Counted from the first letter of the stretch, positions 36,663-49,451 are shown. The stretch: 64,000 nucleotides of DNA from Cryptomeria japonica (GCF_030272615.1 NC_081410.1:506450442-506514441); one strand, 5' to 3'. Numbers and translations are program-made. Notes: generated by a model from the sequence alone, not told the origin.

Positions 36663-37163
36663 AGTAAAGATGTGTCACTGGAGCATGTATCTACTAAGGA
36701 ACAGCTAGCAAATACCTTTACTAAACCTCTATCTAAGGCTACTTTTGAGTATCCTAGAGGTCTGCTAGGGGTTGTACCCCTACATGAGGTCAATTAAGAA
36801 GATGTGGAAGACATCAGTCCTAGAGCTTACTAAAAATATTGAAGCAGGCTTGGTGTAGAGTGGAGCTATTCCATAGGGGGAGCAACGAGTTGCAGATTGT
36901 TGTTGCAGATCAGTGAAGCATGGAATGGTTAACCAACTGATATTGATATTCACTTTGGCATTTCTATCAAAGGGGGAGAAGAACTATATGATTGATAAGG
37001 AGATGAACTGTATGATTGATAACTAGTTATGAGCTAAAGACATGGAGACATAGTTGAAGGAGAAAACATGGAAAATGTAAACCAGGATTCCTATACCTAT
37101 GTAGGTGCATTGCTCTCAATCATCACAATCAAAAGGGTATTGATATTTGCATTGCCATCAATG

Positions 37164-37175
37164 CCAAAGGGGGAG
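37164..37175 (+). other. Polypurine tract of the copia element
   Basis: CCAAAGGGGGAG precedes the TGTTGG start of the right LTR. The 22-bp string ending in it also occurs before the LTR at 40709. Further copies of CAAAGGGGGAG-type sequence lie near 36966. Confidence 0.85.
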
Positions 37176-37177
37176 TT

Positions 37178-39653
37178 TGTTGGGATTGCATGAAGATTGC
37201 ATTAATGAAGTATAAGTGTTGTCTTTGATGTCAATAGTAACCGGTAATGGAGTTGTATTGCAACTGGTAGTGATGCAGTAATGCAACTAATAGCTGAGCA
37301 ATGATGGAAATTGGTATTGGTATTTGAAACAATGTGATCAACCAGTAACCCTAACCTATTGATATGTCAAACCCTAACAGATGGAGCTTGATGAATCGAT
37401 TGTGTTGATCTATGATCGAATGGTGACCAGAGATGGAGATGCCACGTATGCATGATGCACGTGATGGGTTTCAAAGTGGTTTTGGCATGTAGAGATAACT
37501 ATTTTATCTTGGGAATGAAAAAATGTATAGCATGAAGTGAATAACGTGTGATGAGTTACAAGATCTAATGCACGGTGATACAGGAGCGATCAAAGTTGTA
37601 TTGAACAATGTACATCTGATTGCTATGTAATCCAATGGTCATGTTTGAACCAATATGTTTGTAATCTCTATGAGATCTTAGGTTTTGTGTTGTGTTACCA
37701 ACCTATTGTATTTTCTTATAAGGTTGATGAGTTGTTTTGTAATAGTGTTGGCAATTTGGTTACATGTGGTAGTGTGATTAATTGTCGAACTAGAAGGAGT
37801 ATCTATAGAATGTGTGAAGGCAGATAGGAGCATAAATGGATCTGATTAAGCAGAGTAGTGCTATTACTAGATTAGAAAAAACCATGTTGTTCTCTAACCA
37901 TTACAACAGTTAAGTCCCTTAACTGGGTAAGCTTTAACAGGCTTGGTGCTTTCTAAATCCTCTAATTAGGTGATCCATTAGCTTGGATTTGAAATCTTCT
38001 ATCGAGGTTAATCCTAATAGGGGGTGAACTCACAAAGCTAGTTCCCACTTTTGCCAACGAAGGAAATTGGCGAAAGTGGAAAATTTTGTTTACGGGAGGT
38101 TTGAGCGAAGTGGGGGTGTTTGAACGGAATACCCTTTGGGGTTCGAGTGAAGACCCCACTTTTCTCGAACCACATATTTCGAGCGAAGCGCCTTTAATGC
38201 CCGTTTATGTCATTTTTTAATTATAGTGCGGGGGTTCGATCGAACCCCCCTAAAAAAGGGGGGTTCACTCAAACCCCCCTTCGTTCGAACCCCTTTTTTA
38301 ACACTTCTCTGAAGATTTCTACTTTTTTTGCATATTTTTGGCCTTGAAACCTTTGTTTGAAGGCTCTAATGGAATGATCTTGACAACCCAAAATATAGTA
38401 TTATATTCCTCGAAGAAAGCTTTCCAATGAATATAATTTTATTACATATTGAGTTTATTATGAACATGTTTTTTTTTATTTTACCAAATATAGGTTTTTC
38501 ACCAAACATGAACTTCTCTGTTCAACGCATTGGGAAAAATAGGAAACTAATTCAAAATAATTCTGAAAAATATCTAAGCCCTAGGTATTGATGTCTTCTT
38601 TCTAACAAAAAAAATAAAATTGAATTTTGATATATATATATAATAAGTTATGTGTTCAAACGTAAACCTATGTCTGAATTATGACTAGTCGGACTTCAAA
38701 ACTTAATAAAATGAAAAATATTGAACATATCACTGTCAAACCAACTGCAAGCCTTGGATATTGATGTTACAAACCAAAATTTGAAAGAATTGAGTTTTTA
38801 TCATTTATAAAAAAAAAATTATGTGTTTCGGGAGGCACATCACTCTTAAAAAATGTAGTTTGTTATAAAAAACTACTTTTCAAGGGAGATGGAAAAATTA
38901 AAAAAAAATCCTTCAAAAAAATTTGAAAAAATATATATAGAATCTGTAGACAAAATTCTACAAATCACTAATTTACATCATCTTCAAATTCTTAATAGTT
39001 TAAAAGTTATAGTTGTCGGAAGTTGAAGATTATTTTAAAATTGTTTATCTCAGTGTCAAAAGTGGCAAAAAAGTGGGAACTATTATTCTGAGTTCACCCT
39101 AGGGTATTTCCTTTAACATGGTATTGTAGTCAATCCCTTAACCGGGTGGTCCTTAACTGGATTTGTTCCTAATAGGAAATTTTTGTAAAGCTTCTAACAA
39201 GGCTTGAATCCTAACAGGGTGAACTTCAGAAGAGTTTAGAATACTTGTGGGTATTCATCCCCACCGTGGTTTGCCCATTTGGGTTTCCACGTCAAAAATC
39301 ATTATGTCAAGTGGTGAATGATTTTGTGGTTATATGTTTTGATATGGTTGATATGATTAGATAATCAGAATTAATCTGAAATAAGTTATTACTATTGTTA
39401 GTAAAGTGATTTGATGTTTTAGTTAAATTGTATGTGAGTTTCAGATCTGTTACACTATTATAATGGTATTCTAGTCAACTAGTAAACTTGACAGTGCAGT
39501 ATCAATTTTTGTTATAGTGTCTAAACAAGTTAGTTTAGTGATTGGCTTATGAGTTGGGTTTAAGTTTGGTTAAATTTTAGATTATTTTCTATCCACTGAT
39601 TCACCCCTCCTCTCAGTAGTTGACCAAATCCTTATTGATTTATAATATCATCA
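37178..39653 (+). repeat. 3' LTR of the copia element, split by a nested element
   Basis: It starts TGTTGGGATT and ends ATATCATCA. Removing the nested element 38022-39099 and one TAGG leaves about 1394 bp, matching the 1395 bp of the left LTR. The left LTR gives the empty site CCTAATAGGTATTTCC. Confidence 0.9.
38022..39099. mobile_element. 1.08-kb terminal-inverted-repeat DNA element (MITE-like) nested in the copia LTR
   Basis: The ends are GGGTGAACTC and its reverse complement. Homology continues inward for about 35 bp through TAGTTCCCACTTTT. TAGG flanks both sides (38018-38021 and 39100-39103), the likely target duplication, though runs of G leave one or two bases of ambiguity. It has no ORF of note. 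The left third is GC-rich and palindromic: GGGGGTTCGATCGAACCCCC at 38231-38250 is a perfect 20-bp palindrome, followed by more CGAACCCC strings. The intact copia LTR on the other side proves it is an insertion. Confidence 0.88.
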
Positions 39654-39990
39654 CATACACACATACATACACACATACACATATATGTACTCATGCACAT
39701 ATATACTCACACAGACACACATTAACGCATACATACATACACACATACATACACACACATATACACACATACACACATACACACACACACACATACATAC
39801 AAACACATATACACGCATACACACATATTCTGAAACACACATATGCACACACATGCATGCACATGCATATACAAACATACATGTATACACATACACAAAC
39901 ATACACATACACACATGTATTCATACACACATGCATGCATACACACACACAAACACATACATGTACATATATACATATATATCTAAACAC
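39654..39990. repeat. ACATAC microsatellite array, right part
   Basis: Continuation of the array 29060-31206 beyond the copia insertion, with the same words and orientation. It ends in ATATATCTAAACAC. Confidence 0.92.
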
Positions 39991-40114
39991 ATATACATAA
40001 ATTTTTTGTAGCCATAAAGAAGTGTACAAAATACTTGAATACATTATTACTGGTACATAACTCTACAATTTTAGAGTGCAAAGAGCTTTATAGGGAAACA
40101 AAAAACCTCACCTT

Positions 40115-41499
40115 TTGATAGAGGACATAGATAAGGATATCAGTCAAACACAAAAAGAAATCGATGACATAGCTGATAATATAATTCGTTCATCTGAACA
40201 CATATCAGTTTTTGAGGAGAAATTAGAGAAACTTGAGAAAGAGAAGGCAAGGATAAGGTCAAATGCCCGAGAACTTAAAAATAAACTTGATCCCAAGTTG
40301 GACAGTCTTATCTCTAAGAGAATTGAAATATCTAAGGCATTACTTCAAGGAGAGCGATCACCGAAAGATCACATGCATTATCTCACGGGCACGATCCAAC
40401 AGACTGAGGCAACCTTGAATGATAGAAAAAGGTTTATGTAGAGTCTAAATCTAGTTTTGGCAGATATTTTTCAGATTATAACCAACCGGTTACAGACTTT
40501 GAGGTGAAATTTTTGCACTCGATTGACTATTTTTGACAACCTTTGTCATTGATGTCAAATGGGGAGTAGTGGAAATAAAAATACTTATACAAAGGAGATC
40601 ACTTGCTTAAGGGGAGCACATCTTTTTGGAAACTTTTTGGACTTCAGTTTTTGGAACAATTTTTGGATTTTTCTCATGAGTGTTGCCATCAATGCCAAAG
40701 GGGGAGATTGTTGGCATTATACACTCTTATGAGAATAGTTGATGTTGTCATTGATGGAAACCAACTAAAAATCATCGGGCAACCCATCGGTAGTTATTGT
40801 CACCGGCAATAGACTTCTACATACACCGACAGACACTTCACCGACAGCGGCAACAATGCATACCGACACTCAAGCCGACATGGAATAAACTTTTGTTTAT
40901 TGTTTTATAATATAATTATCTCTTGTAAAAGCTGACATGGCATATTGTAAAAGACTCATATATGTATGAGATATTATAGGTCTTTTTGGTAGAATATAGA
41001 TGAGAAGTATAAGGCAATTTTGTATAAGGTGATATAGTTGATAATGAAGGTTTTGGTTATAGACTGAGCTTAAGCCGATACTGAACCTAACATAGTTGAT
41101 GCTGATTTGAAGTAGTGCATTCTATTGAGTTTTGATAATCCATTTTGTAAGTCAGTGAGACTTCTATTTTGTAGTTGAGCAGTGAGCTCTAGACTGCTAG
41201 CCTTCCTGCATGTGCAGGCCCCTCATTGTAAGTAATATTTATTCATTGGCCAGTGATTGAATATTGTCGGTCACAAATCCCACCGAGGTTTTCCCCACAC
41301 TGGGTTTCCTCGTTAAATATCTTGTGCTATGGCGTGTTCTCTATGTTGTCTCTACTATTCTTATGTGTTGCATTAATTCTTGTTTACCGGCACACTATTT
41401 TGGGAAGCAAAGTTCTTAATAAGTATAAATATTCTATTAACCAGTTAGACACTGATTCACCCCCCCTCTTAGTGTCTTTGGGACTGATTGATTCTAACA
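40115..41499 (+). mobile_element. 5'-truncated copia-like element: accessory ORF end, polypurine tract and 3' LTR
   Basis: An open frame at 40115-40441 encodes a Lys/Glu-rich coiled coil (DKDISQTQKEIDDIADNII) that resembles DKEINKAQEKLNNIADNLI in the element at 44698-51351. Next come GACAACCTTTGTCATTGATG (near 40540), GCCATCAATGCCAAAGGGGG (near 40685) and a 791-bp LTR at 40709-41499, running from TGTTGGCATT to GATTCTAACA. The same order is seen, with high similarity, in the complete pol-less element. The 5' part is missing and the left break lies near 40100; I see no target duplication. Confidence 0.85.
40709..41499 (+). repeat. LTR of the truncated element
   Basis: Starts TGTTGG and ends CTAACA. 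It has clustered CACCGGCA, CACCGACA and ACCGACA motifs near 40800-40880 and a C-run before CTCTTAGTGTCTTTGGG near its end. It is a diverged relative of the LTRs at 44698 and 50561. Confidence 0.88.
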
Positions 41500-42630
41500 A
41501 ATCAAACATCACAAACAAGAAGACATAATGATCGTTACAACTAGTGATACTATAAAAATTAACGTGACCAATGTGTATGTTTAGAGGACAAATTCAACCC
41601 AATTTTCATGGGTCTTGTTGATGCCCAAAACCACAGATTGGAAAACTTAAGGGTTTGCCAAATCCTCAACTAATCCAACTAGCCTTGGCCAATGAACAAG
41701 GATGGTCAAAGACCAAATCCCTCTATAGTTATGGCTCCACTGAACCTAGGTAGGTATACCTTTCCCTCTCAAGCACAAAAGAGTTATTTAAAGTGGATTT
41801 AAGCTTTATGATTAGCAAATGCAAAACTGGAAAATGACAATTCTGCAATTATGCTTTATTGTGTGTTTTAAGTGAATGCCTTTTAAAACAAAATGAAAAT
41901 GATTATGATTTTATATTAATAATAAGATTGCTTTGAGGACTTGAAAGAAATATGCAAAGATCAGTTCATATAGGATTTGGCAAGAATGCCTTCTTCATTA
42001 AGGACCTTAAATGCATAACAAACCAGTGCCTTTATGTAGGGATATTTATGAAACTTTGTGGATAAGAGATGTTATCAACTCCAGAGATAATATTAATTAT
42101 CAACTATGGAGGATTCAATATGTGTTACACAAACAATGAAAACACAATCTCATATTTAATGCAACAACATGTGATGACACATCATGGCAAATCAAATGAC
42201 AGATTTATCAAGAGGACAAAGATAACTCATCAACACAAAAGTATGCACAATATTTTGAAAAGAAATAGCGAACCTTGTATATTAATCTTTAGGAAATGAT
42301 TGCATACATAAGTTGCACCTAAATATATTCCATTACAGTTTGTTTGCACAAAAAGATGATTCTTGTTCCTATAGACTTCCCTGATACATATAACTTACAA
42401 CCCTTATAGGCAGAAGTGATTGTTTCTTTTTTGTAATTCTTCTAAAAATCCTAGATCATACCTCCATCTACATACAAAATGACTTACTACAAATATGTGA
42501 ATCAATAGGAATAGATGAAAGAACACACCCTTTCATTTTGATAAACTAAAATCTAACTAAAACCTAACACCTAACTACTTAACTACTAAGATAACATAAG
42601 ACAATTATTAAAGCATGAGAAATAAAAACT
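41500..42630. other. Gene-free stretch
   Basis: AT-rich DNA with no recognisable domain or repeat. The 76-codon ORF at 42069 has no motif. It may be the 3' flank of the broken ORF that ends at 42631 on the minus strand. Confidence 0.5.
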
Positions 42631-44697
42631 TCACTTCTTTGGATCCAGCCTCTTCCCGCATTTCCTGATGTGTTTAAGGTATCCTTCATCCTTGAATGTA
42701 ATTGCATTAAAAATTGTATCCCTAAATGCCATCTCTATCTTGATTAGGTTCTCTAACTGGTCCACTGTCTCATTCATATCCAGGGCATCTGCTTGGGCAA
42801 CATTGAGGGCTGCACTAAGTAAAGCCTTACATTCTGAGAGCCATGTACCTTTGTCCTTGATAACCCCTACATCATTAACCAAACTGGGAATCTCATTCTA
42901 TAAAACCTCTTGGCAATCTTGGAACTCTTCCTTCAGCTCTTTTGTATACTTTTCATGAATTTTAGTTAACTCTGTTATCCTTCTGACAATCTTTTCTTTC
43001 AATGTCTCCTCCTATAATAACAGATTGAGTCTATCGTAAATCCTTTGGTTAGAGACTATATTATCCATTTTTTTGTGATATACACCCCAAAATTCATCCA
43101 AAACCTTTTCTAGATTTTCATATCTCCTTGTCATGAATACACAGGCAGCATATGTCCTGATAGTTTTCATTTGCTTCTTCATCTTATTTTGTTCCAAGTC
43201 TAGCTTCTCAATCTTCCTTTTCCATTGGGAACTAGATTCAGTGATTTGTGGTACTGGATGTCCTCCTCTTTTTAAAGCTTCTTCATACAATGCTTTGTAT
43301 TTATGCTTTTCAGTAAGTTCCCATTTCAATTGAGCCTTATTAAACTTGGAAATGTCAATCCCTATATCTGTAGTGACCATAGGATCCACCTCTCCAACTT
43401 TCAACCTCATCATATGACCGAAAGCCTTATCTACATCTATTATCTTAGGTCTCTTATTGGGAAGGTATAGGGCCCATAGAAACATTTCTTCCTCATTTGG
43501 ATCATACCTTGATCCAATAAAAACATCTTTTACTCCTTGGATATCCAATTTCATATCCCTATTATCCGAGTGCAACAAAGTATCGAGAACAAATGAGGCA
43601 CTCAAGTCCCATCCTAGAAACACAATTATACCAACCTCCACTAGTAATTGCCTCCCCTTCTGTGGGGTCATATTCTCAACTTCTACATTGATGTCTTCCT
43701 TCAACCTCCTCTTCATTTCTGCTTCATTTTCAAGGGTAATATTTGGCACTGCTTCCCTTAATTTCTTACCTTTGAAATGATACAGGAATGATTTGAACTC
43801 TTTAGATTTTATGAATTGATCATCTGATACAAAAGTGGTGTGCTCAATCATTCTATCATCTACCTCTACATTCAAGATTGTGATTAATTTGTTATGTGCA
43901 TCAAACTCTTCTTCTCTATTAGGTAGTTGTAATTTTGATACAACTTCATTCTCCCCTGAGTTACTTTTTGCACATTCCTCTTCTTCACCTTGGAGGTCCT
44001 CCAACCTTTGTTTTTTCTCCTATAACCTTTTCTCCAAATCTTCCATCACATCAACCAATTCTTCCACTTCCTTATTTCTACATAGATCTTCCATATCATC
44101 AATAAAATGGATATAACCTTTCAGGGCCTGCCCTTTCCTACACATGCTTATATATCCCTCAGGATCATAATTCTTCTTGGATGTGTGTAACAACAAATTG
44201 TTTTCATCTGCTAACTTTTTGTCAATGGCTTCATAAGCCTTGGTTGATACAATCCTAAAATCTCCAAACTCCAAAGTCCCTAGAAAAAAGGCCTACTTAC
44301 GTGCATCCCCAAAGTGACAAGAATTGGAAACACTAAGCTGTCTAACAATTTCTAAAAATGCAATACGATTAGGTGCCAATTTAGGCAATACATATGGTGA
44401 ACCCTCAAAATCGAACACTCTAACAAAAGTGAAATTGGCATAGGAAAATGAATCACCCCAATTATGATTCACTGTGGTATTATGGTGCTCGAAGGGCTGA
44501 AGAAACTTCTTAATGGTTTCTGAAAAGGATCCTTCAATAGTTTCATTGTACATTCTGAACAAGGGTTTGATGAAAAATTCTTCAAACTTAACATAATGGG
44601 AAACCCATAAAGAAACCCAGAATCCCATACCTAGAATCCCATAAAGAAACCCATAGCTGCACAGGTTGCTCCTGTCCATCCTTTCCAAACTAGTTTA
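42631..44697 (-). pseudogene. C-terminal part of a long retroelement-like ORF, unrecognised family, broken
   Basis: Open stretches 44688-44293, 44274-44020, 44004-43012 and 42882-42631 read on from the N-terminal part at 51352-52447, once the inserted LTR element is set aside. Features are an aromatic region (FLQPFEHHN near 44490), an acidic linker (EDLQGEEEECAKS near 44000), and a long Lys/Glu/Leu coiled-coil region from about 43330 to 42640 (KWKRKIEKLDLEQNKMKKQ-like). Single stop codons separate the stretches. A 34-bp direct repeat (CCCATAAAGAAACCCA at 44604 and 44638) shifts the frame near the junction. I do not recognise the family. The architecture resembles the accessory ORF of the inserted element. 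Confidence 0.6.
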
Positions 44698-45492
44698 TGT
44701 TAGGATTCCCAAAGATACTAAGAGGGGGGGGGGGGGGGGGTGAATTAGTATCTAACCAGTTTATAAATTTACTTGACTTAAAACATGAAAAGCATATTAA
44801 AACTGTGTACCGGTAAACAAGAAATAATATAGTAAACAATAATAACAACAACCACATGAGAAGCACACCATAACATAGTATTTTAATGAGGAAACCCAGT
44901 GTGGGAAAAACCTCGATGGGATTTGTGACCCACAATATTAGCTTACTGGCCAATAAGGGAATATTACTCTTACAATAGGGGCCTACACATGCAGGAAGGC
45001 CAAGTGCCTAGAGCTCACTGCACAATTACAAAAGAAGTCACACTGACTTACAAAAATGGATTACATTAATCCAATGTCTTGTACTGCTTCAGATTAGCAT
45101 CTGCTATGCTAGATCCAATACCGGTTTAAGCTGTGATATATACATAAACCCTTAACCTATAGTTCGCATATTTGGTCTTCTTATCTCACATCCTATCACA
45201 TATATTTCCTATTACAAAATGATCTCATACATATATGAGTCATATTACAACTCACCATGTCATCTTACAATGAATTTACAATTAATTACAAAATACATTA
45301 TAAAAAAAATTCCTGTCGGCCAGGGTGCCGGTATCCTTCCTTTCACTGCCAGTGTTCTGTGTGCCTATGTAGAGTTTGTCGTTGCCGTTGCCGATATCCT
45401 GTCTTGCCGGTATCAGTCTATTGCAAGGTTGCCATCAATGACAAAACCTTCAATCACCTACCATTTCTCATTGGAGTGTGCATTTTCCAACA
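44698..45492 (-). repeat. 3' LTR of the pol-less element
   Basis: Carries a 17-base G-run at 44724-44740 (plus strand) beside CTTAGTATCTTTGGGAATCC on the minus strand, and GCCGGTATC-type motifs near 45325-45415. Confidence 0.92.
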
Positions 45493-45507
45493 ATCTTCCC
45501 CTTTGGC
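45493..45507 (-). other. Polypurine tract of the pol-less element
   Basis: The minus strand reads GCCAAAGGGGAAGAT directly before the TGTTGG LTR start. A second purine run, TCAAAGGGGGAGTAG, lies about 170 bp upstream (near 45640-45655), and a third near 45590-45600 (CAGGGGGAGC). Multiple tracts are a known Sirevirus trait. Confidence 0.8.
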
Positions 45508-45984
45508 ATTGATGGCAACACTCATGAGAAAAAAATGTCCAAAATGATATCCAAAAATAGTCTGCCAAAATTGTCTTACCAAAACTGTATGCTCCCCCTG
45601 AGAAGATGAAGTCCCTTCCTTCTAACCATTTTTATCATCCCACTACTCCCCCTTTGACATCAATGACAAAGGTTGTCATTCGCTGTCAGTGGAGTCCTAC
45701 GCGGATTCTTGTAACCGGTGGGTTACAATCTGAAAGATATCTATCAAAACTAAATTTATGCCATTGCTGAATGTTTTGCAATCTTTTATTGCCTCTTGTG
45801 TTCTTTGCACTGTACCAGTGAGTATGTGCATTTTCTCTTTCGATGTCTTTAGTCCAGGAACTAGAGCCTCATATATTTCTTTTCTTAAGGAAATAAGATA
45901 CTCTAGTCTTGGACTAAGTCTGCATTTTAAGTCCTTTGCCTTATCCTTTATTCCCTATTTGTCTTTCTCCAATTTCTTGATTTT

Positions 45985-48917
45985 CTATTCTTGCTCTGCA
46001 ATTTTCTTTTCTAATTCCATAAGTGAATCTGATGTTCCAATCAAATTGTCAGCAATATTATTTAACTTCTCTTGAGCTTTGTTGATCTCCTTGTCAAGAT
46101 CCTTTGTTAAGACATTTGTTTTGCAAGTATGCCTATATAGTTTCTTGAAGTCAAGAATTATTTCTCCAAGTTCCAGTAAGAGGGTATCCATTTTCTCCTT
46201 GTTCTTATTTACAATATCCTCAAAGAATTTCTCTTTTTCCTTTATCATTCTCTCCTTAAATGTAACCTCATTTATTTGATCAACAGTTATTAGATTTCCA
46301 GTGATAAACTTAGACAATGTGTCTAGTTGACCCAAATAATCTTTATTCTCAACACTACACTTTGGTGCTATCAATTTAAGAATTGGTATAGTATCATCAA
46401 TATCCTTATAGGCTTGTGCATTGCATTCCATTATCTTCTTTATTGAATCTAATAAGACCTCTGTTACATTAGTAGGTCTGAATTCTGTCATAGCTATGCC
46501 AGATGTTTGTCCAACAATTTTTACAATAGCCATGCTACCAATTGTAGTTATTTCCTTGCCTGGTTTGACCTCTGGTAGGTCTGTCTGAGTTTGCATTTCC
46601 ACAAACAAAGTTTTAGGATTTTCAGTTTGCCCGGATGGCACTATCTTTGTCTGTACCTATGCTTCAACCTGTATCAGTTTGGGTTTCTCCAAATGTGTCT
46701 CAGATGGTTTCTTTGAGCTTTCAGTTGCCAGTTCCTCAGTTTGTGCCTCTGAACATTGCTTAGCCGGTTCTTCAGATGGTTTGTCTTTTATATCTACCAA
46801 TTTCTCAGTGGTATCCTCTGTCGGTTGCTCTGCCTGTGAAGGTTTTTCTGTGTTTAACTCAACCTCTGCAGCCGGTGACTTAGTGGTCACATCTTTCTCC
46901 TTATCCTCAGTCGTCTCTCTGTCAACCACAACATTAATTTCCTGAGTATCTACATTTACAATATACAAAATTTCTGATTTAGGGTTTGTATCTTCTACCA
47001 CAGTCTCCATACTCTCAGTTGCCAGTTGATTTGCAGTAGTGTCTATCGGTGGAGTATCTGAAGGAGGTGGGGGCATATTGTTAGTTATTTTAAAACTTGG
47101 TGGTCCACCTACCTTGCCTTTACCCTTGTCTTTGTCCTTTTGATATACTCTGATAGTTTTAGGTCTGAGTAATTCTTCCTCTTTTTCTTTCTCCACAAAG
47201 AAAATATCCCATCCATAAGCTATTTCCTCATATACTTCAGTTACTCTGCCAGCCATTAATGCTACATGTCAATGAGCAGTAGAGAATACTGTTCGGTTAG
47301 CCTCACTGATTAATTTTTCTATTTCATCAGGTGAGTTAACTGGATGCACTGCCAGTAATTTTTTTATTTTAATTTTTTATCTAGTTCAACAATAGATAAT
47401 CTTCTAGCTTCTAATCTCCTATACAAGTCATTTGGAATTTCATCAACAATTTGCATCAAAAATTTCTTGTATACATCTAAGTGTAGAATTACACTGTTCT
47501 CTATACTTTCCTTATCATCAGCTGATAGTGTATTGTACATTTTATTGATATTCTTCAGCTTACCATCCTCTATAATTTCACTAAGAAGTTTGTCAATGGG
47601 GACAATAGTTTGTTTCACCTTCTTCTTAGGAGTCATCTTCTTTGCCGGAGGCCTTACTTCCTGTTGCTTCTGTCTTGTCCTTTTTGGTGTAGGAGAAGGT
47701 GTTGGTGAAGGTTTTCTTTTCCTCTCAACTCTCTTGAATACAACAGGTATGTCACTTTCTGAAGAAGATCCAATCGGTGAAAGGTGAGTTTCTGGTTGAA
47801 GTGCTTCTAACTCACTTTTAGTTATACGAGTTTGTTTTAGCATATCTTCCTTGATTTCCTTTGCCTATCGAGTTCCTTTTATAATGGTTGCCTCTACCTT
47901 CTTAACTCTTTTCCTTGATTATATAGTGCTCTCAATTATTTCTGCACTACCAAATACTTTCTCTTCTGGTTCCTTAGGAGATTCAAGGAGGGCTTTTGCA
48001 TAAGTTTCTATGATGTTATCATCTGTCTCATAGCCCATTTCAGTTACCCAAATGGTTCTAGGGATAACTCCCTCCATCCAAATTTCATCTTTCTTGATCA
48101 CAAAGTAGATTTCCTTTTGATACTTATCCACAATAGCTTGTGATAGTCTTACTCTGTTCTTCATTCGAGCATTAAATGCTTGAAAATGCTCATTTATGTT
48201 TTTCTCCCTGTTCTCTCCCATATTGTTTAATAGTTCTGATAGTTGTTTTCCTACCGATATATCAAATCCAAAATATTTAGCACTAATACCGGGTACTTGT
48301 TTGGTTATGTATAGCATCAGACAAACAAGTAAGTTTCCAAATCTGAATGTCCCCTTCTTGTCTCTTTTGATCTTACCCAAATTTTCTATCAACTCATCTT
48401 TGAGCCATTCACATATGTCTATTCTTATATTATCATTTACCATATCATAGGCACTCTTAATACATAGGCTAGAAATTGAGTTTAACCTATTTGCATGTGT
48501 AGCCTTATAACCTAAGATCATACTGATAAATCTGATATTTGTATCCTTCACATCGTTTACCCTTAGAGATCTCTTATCAAATGTTGCACCGGTTAGGTTT
48601 GTCACTAAGTCATTTGAGACCTTCTTAGTTTTGTTAGGTTTGTTACCATTGGAGGGTAACCCTATTACAACTTTTACTGTTTCTTTTGTGATTTTATGAA
48701 TCGAGTCTAACCAGAAGAATTCACCATGTACTCTACTTAACACAATCCTTATGATATCCTTGGGGAAATCCTGGATACTAAGTATTTCAGTGAAACCTAG
48801 GGTTTCTACTATCTTATGTTCAGGTTTGACATTTCTGAATTCATCACAAATTACAGTCTCATACATATTTTTGATTTCATCATCACCTAGTTCATCAATA
48901 TGACAATGTATATACAT
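45985..48917 (-). pseudogene. Accessory ORF of the pol-less element (about 980 codons in four open stretches), function unknown
   Basis: The first stretch (48917-47919, 332 codons) is globular, with VHGEFFWLDSIHKITKETVK, VVIGLPSNG and FRFGNLLVCLMLYITKQVPG. The second (47843-47364) is Pro/Arg/Lys-rich (KPSPTPSPTPKRTRQKQQ), like a nuclear or nucleic-acid-binding linker. The third (47256-46657) is Glu/Thr/Pro-rich and disordered. The fourth (46641-45985) ends in a coiled coil. Single stops or short gaps separate them. Sireviruses often carry an extra ORF after pol, the so-called envelope-like gene, with a C-terminal coiled coil. This ORF could correspond to it, but I cannot confirm homology. Confidence 0.65.
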
Positions 48918-49451
48918 GCTAGGGTCTTCAACTTGTACTAATCCTTTAGTTATTTGAGAGAATGCACCTATGCTATCATCTTTCTTAGCAATTTTGGGAA
49001 CTAGCTGAAAAACGGGTCTAGGTCACTTAACAACTTCAACAATAGTAGGGTTTGCAATAAATTTAGGAGTGGATGAAGATGGCATAGCTATAAATACCTC
49101 AATCTACCTTAAGGATGAATGCTTTGATGGATTGCTTCACTTCTTTGCTTGGACTACCTTCGCTCGAGAATTTTCGTGCTCTCAAAGATTTGAATGCTTG
49201 GTGAATAAAAAGGAGCCAAAACACTTGCTTTATAATGTTATTTTCACCAACTACCACATTTAATGCTTGCCAGTTAAGTCACAACTTAAGTCATTTGCCA
49301 GTATAGAAGTAATTTCAACTTCTCACCATCAACCGAGGGAATAATAGCATGTTTTTCAGTTTGTAGCTAAACCCCCAAAAGAATTTTCTTCAGTTAGATG
49401 AAGAGTCTCCTGCCGGTGGAGTGTTACTTTGTCCTTCTAGTGGAGGAGTAA

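Larger units (their letters stand above)
31207..39653 (+). mobile_element. Ty1/copia LTR retrotransposon (Sirevirus-like signals), decayed
   Basis: LTRs of about 1.39 kb lie at 31207-32601 and 37178-39653; the right one is enlarged by a nested element. The flanking CATAC at 31202-31206 and 39654-39658 fits a 5-bp target duplication, although the surrounding repeat makes that weak. The primer site TGGTATCAGAG is at 32604. Gag, protease, integrase, RT and RNase H follow in copia order. Several AAAGGGGGAG-type polypurine strings precede the right LTR (near 36966 and 37164), a trait known for Sireviruses. Stops and two frame changes make it inactive. The LTRs differ at more than 10% of sites by eye, so it is old. 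Confidence 0.93.

Noticed and set aside
38225-38305. GGGTTCGATC string considered as a tRNA B-box or SINE promoter
   Set aside because: No matching A-box or cloverleaf; it is part of a perfect palindrome inside the nested TIR element.
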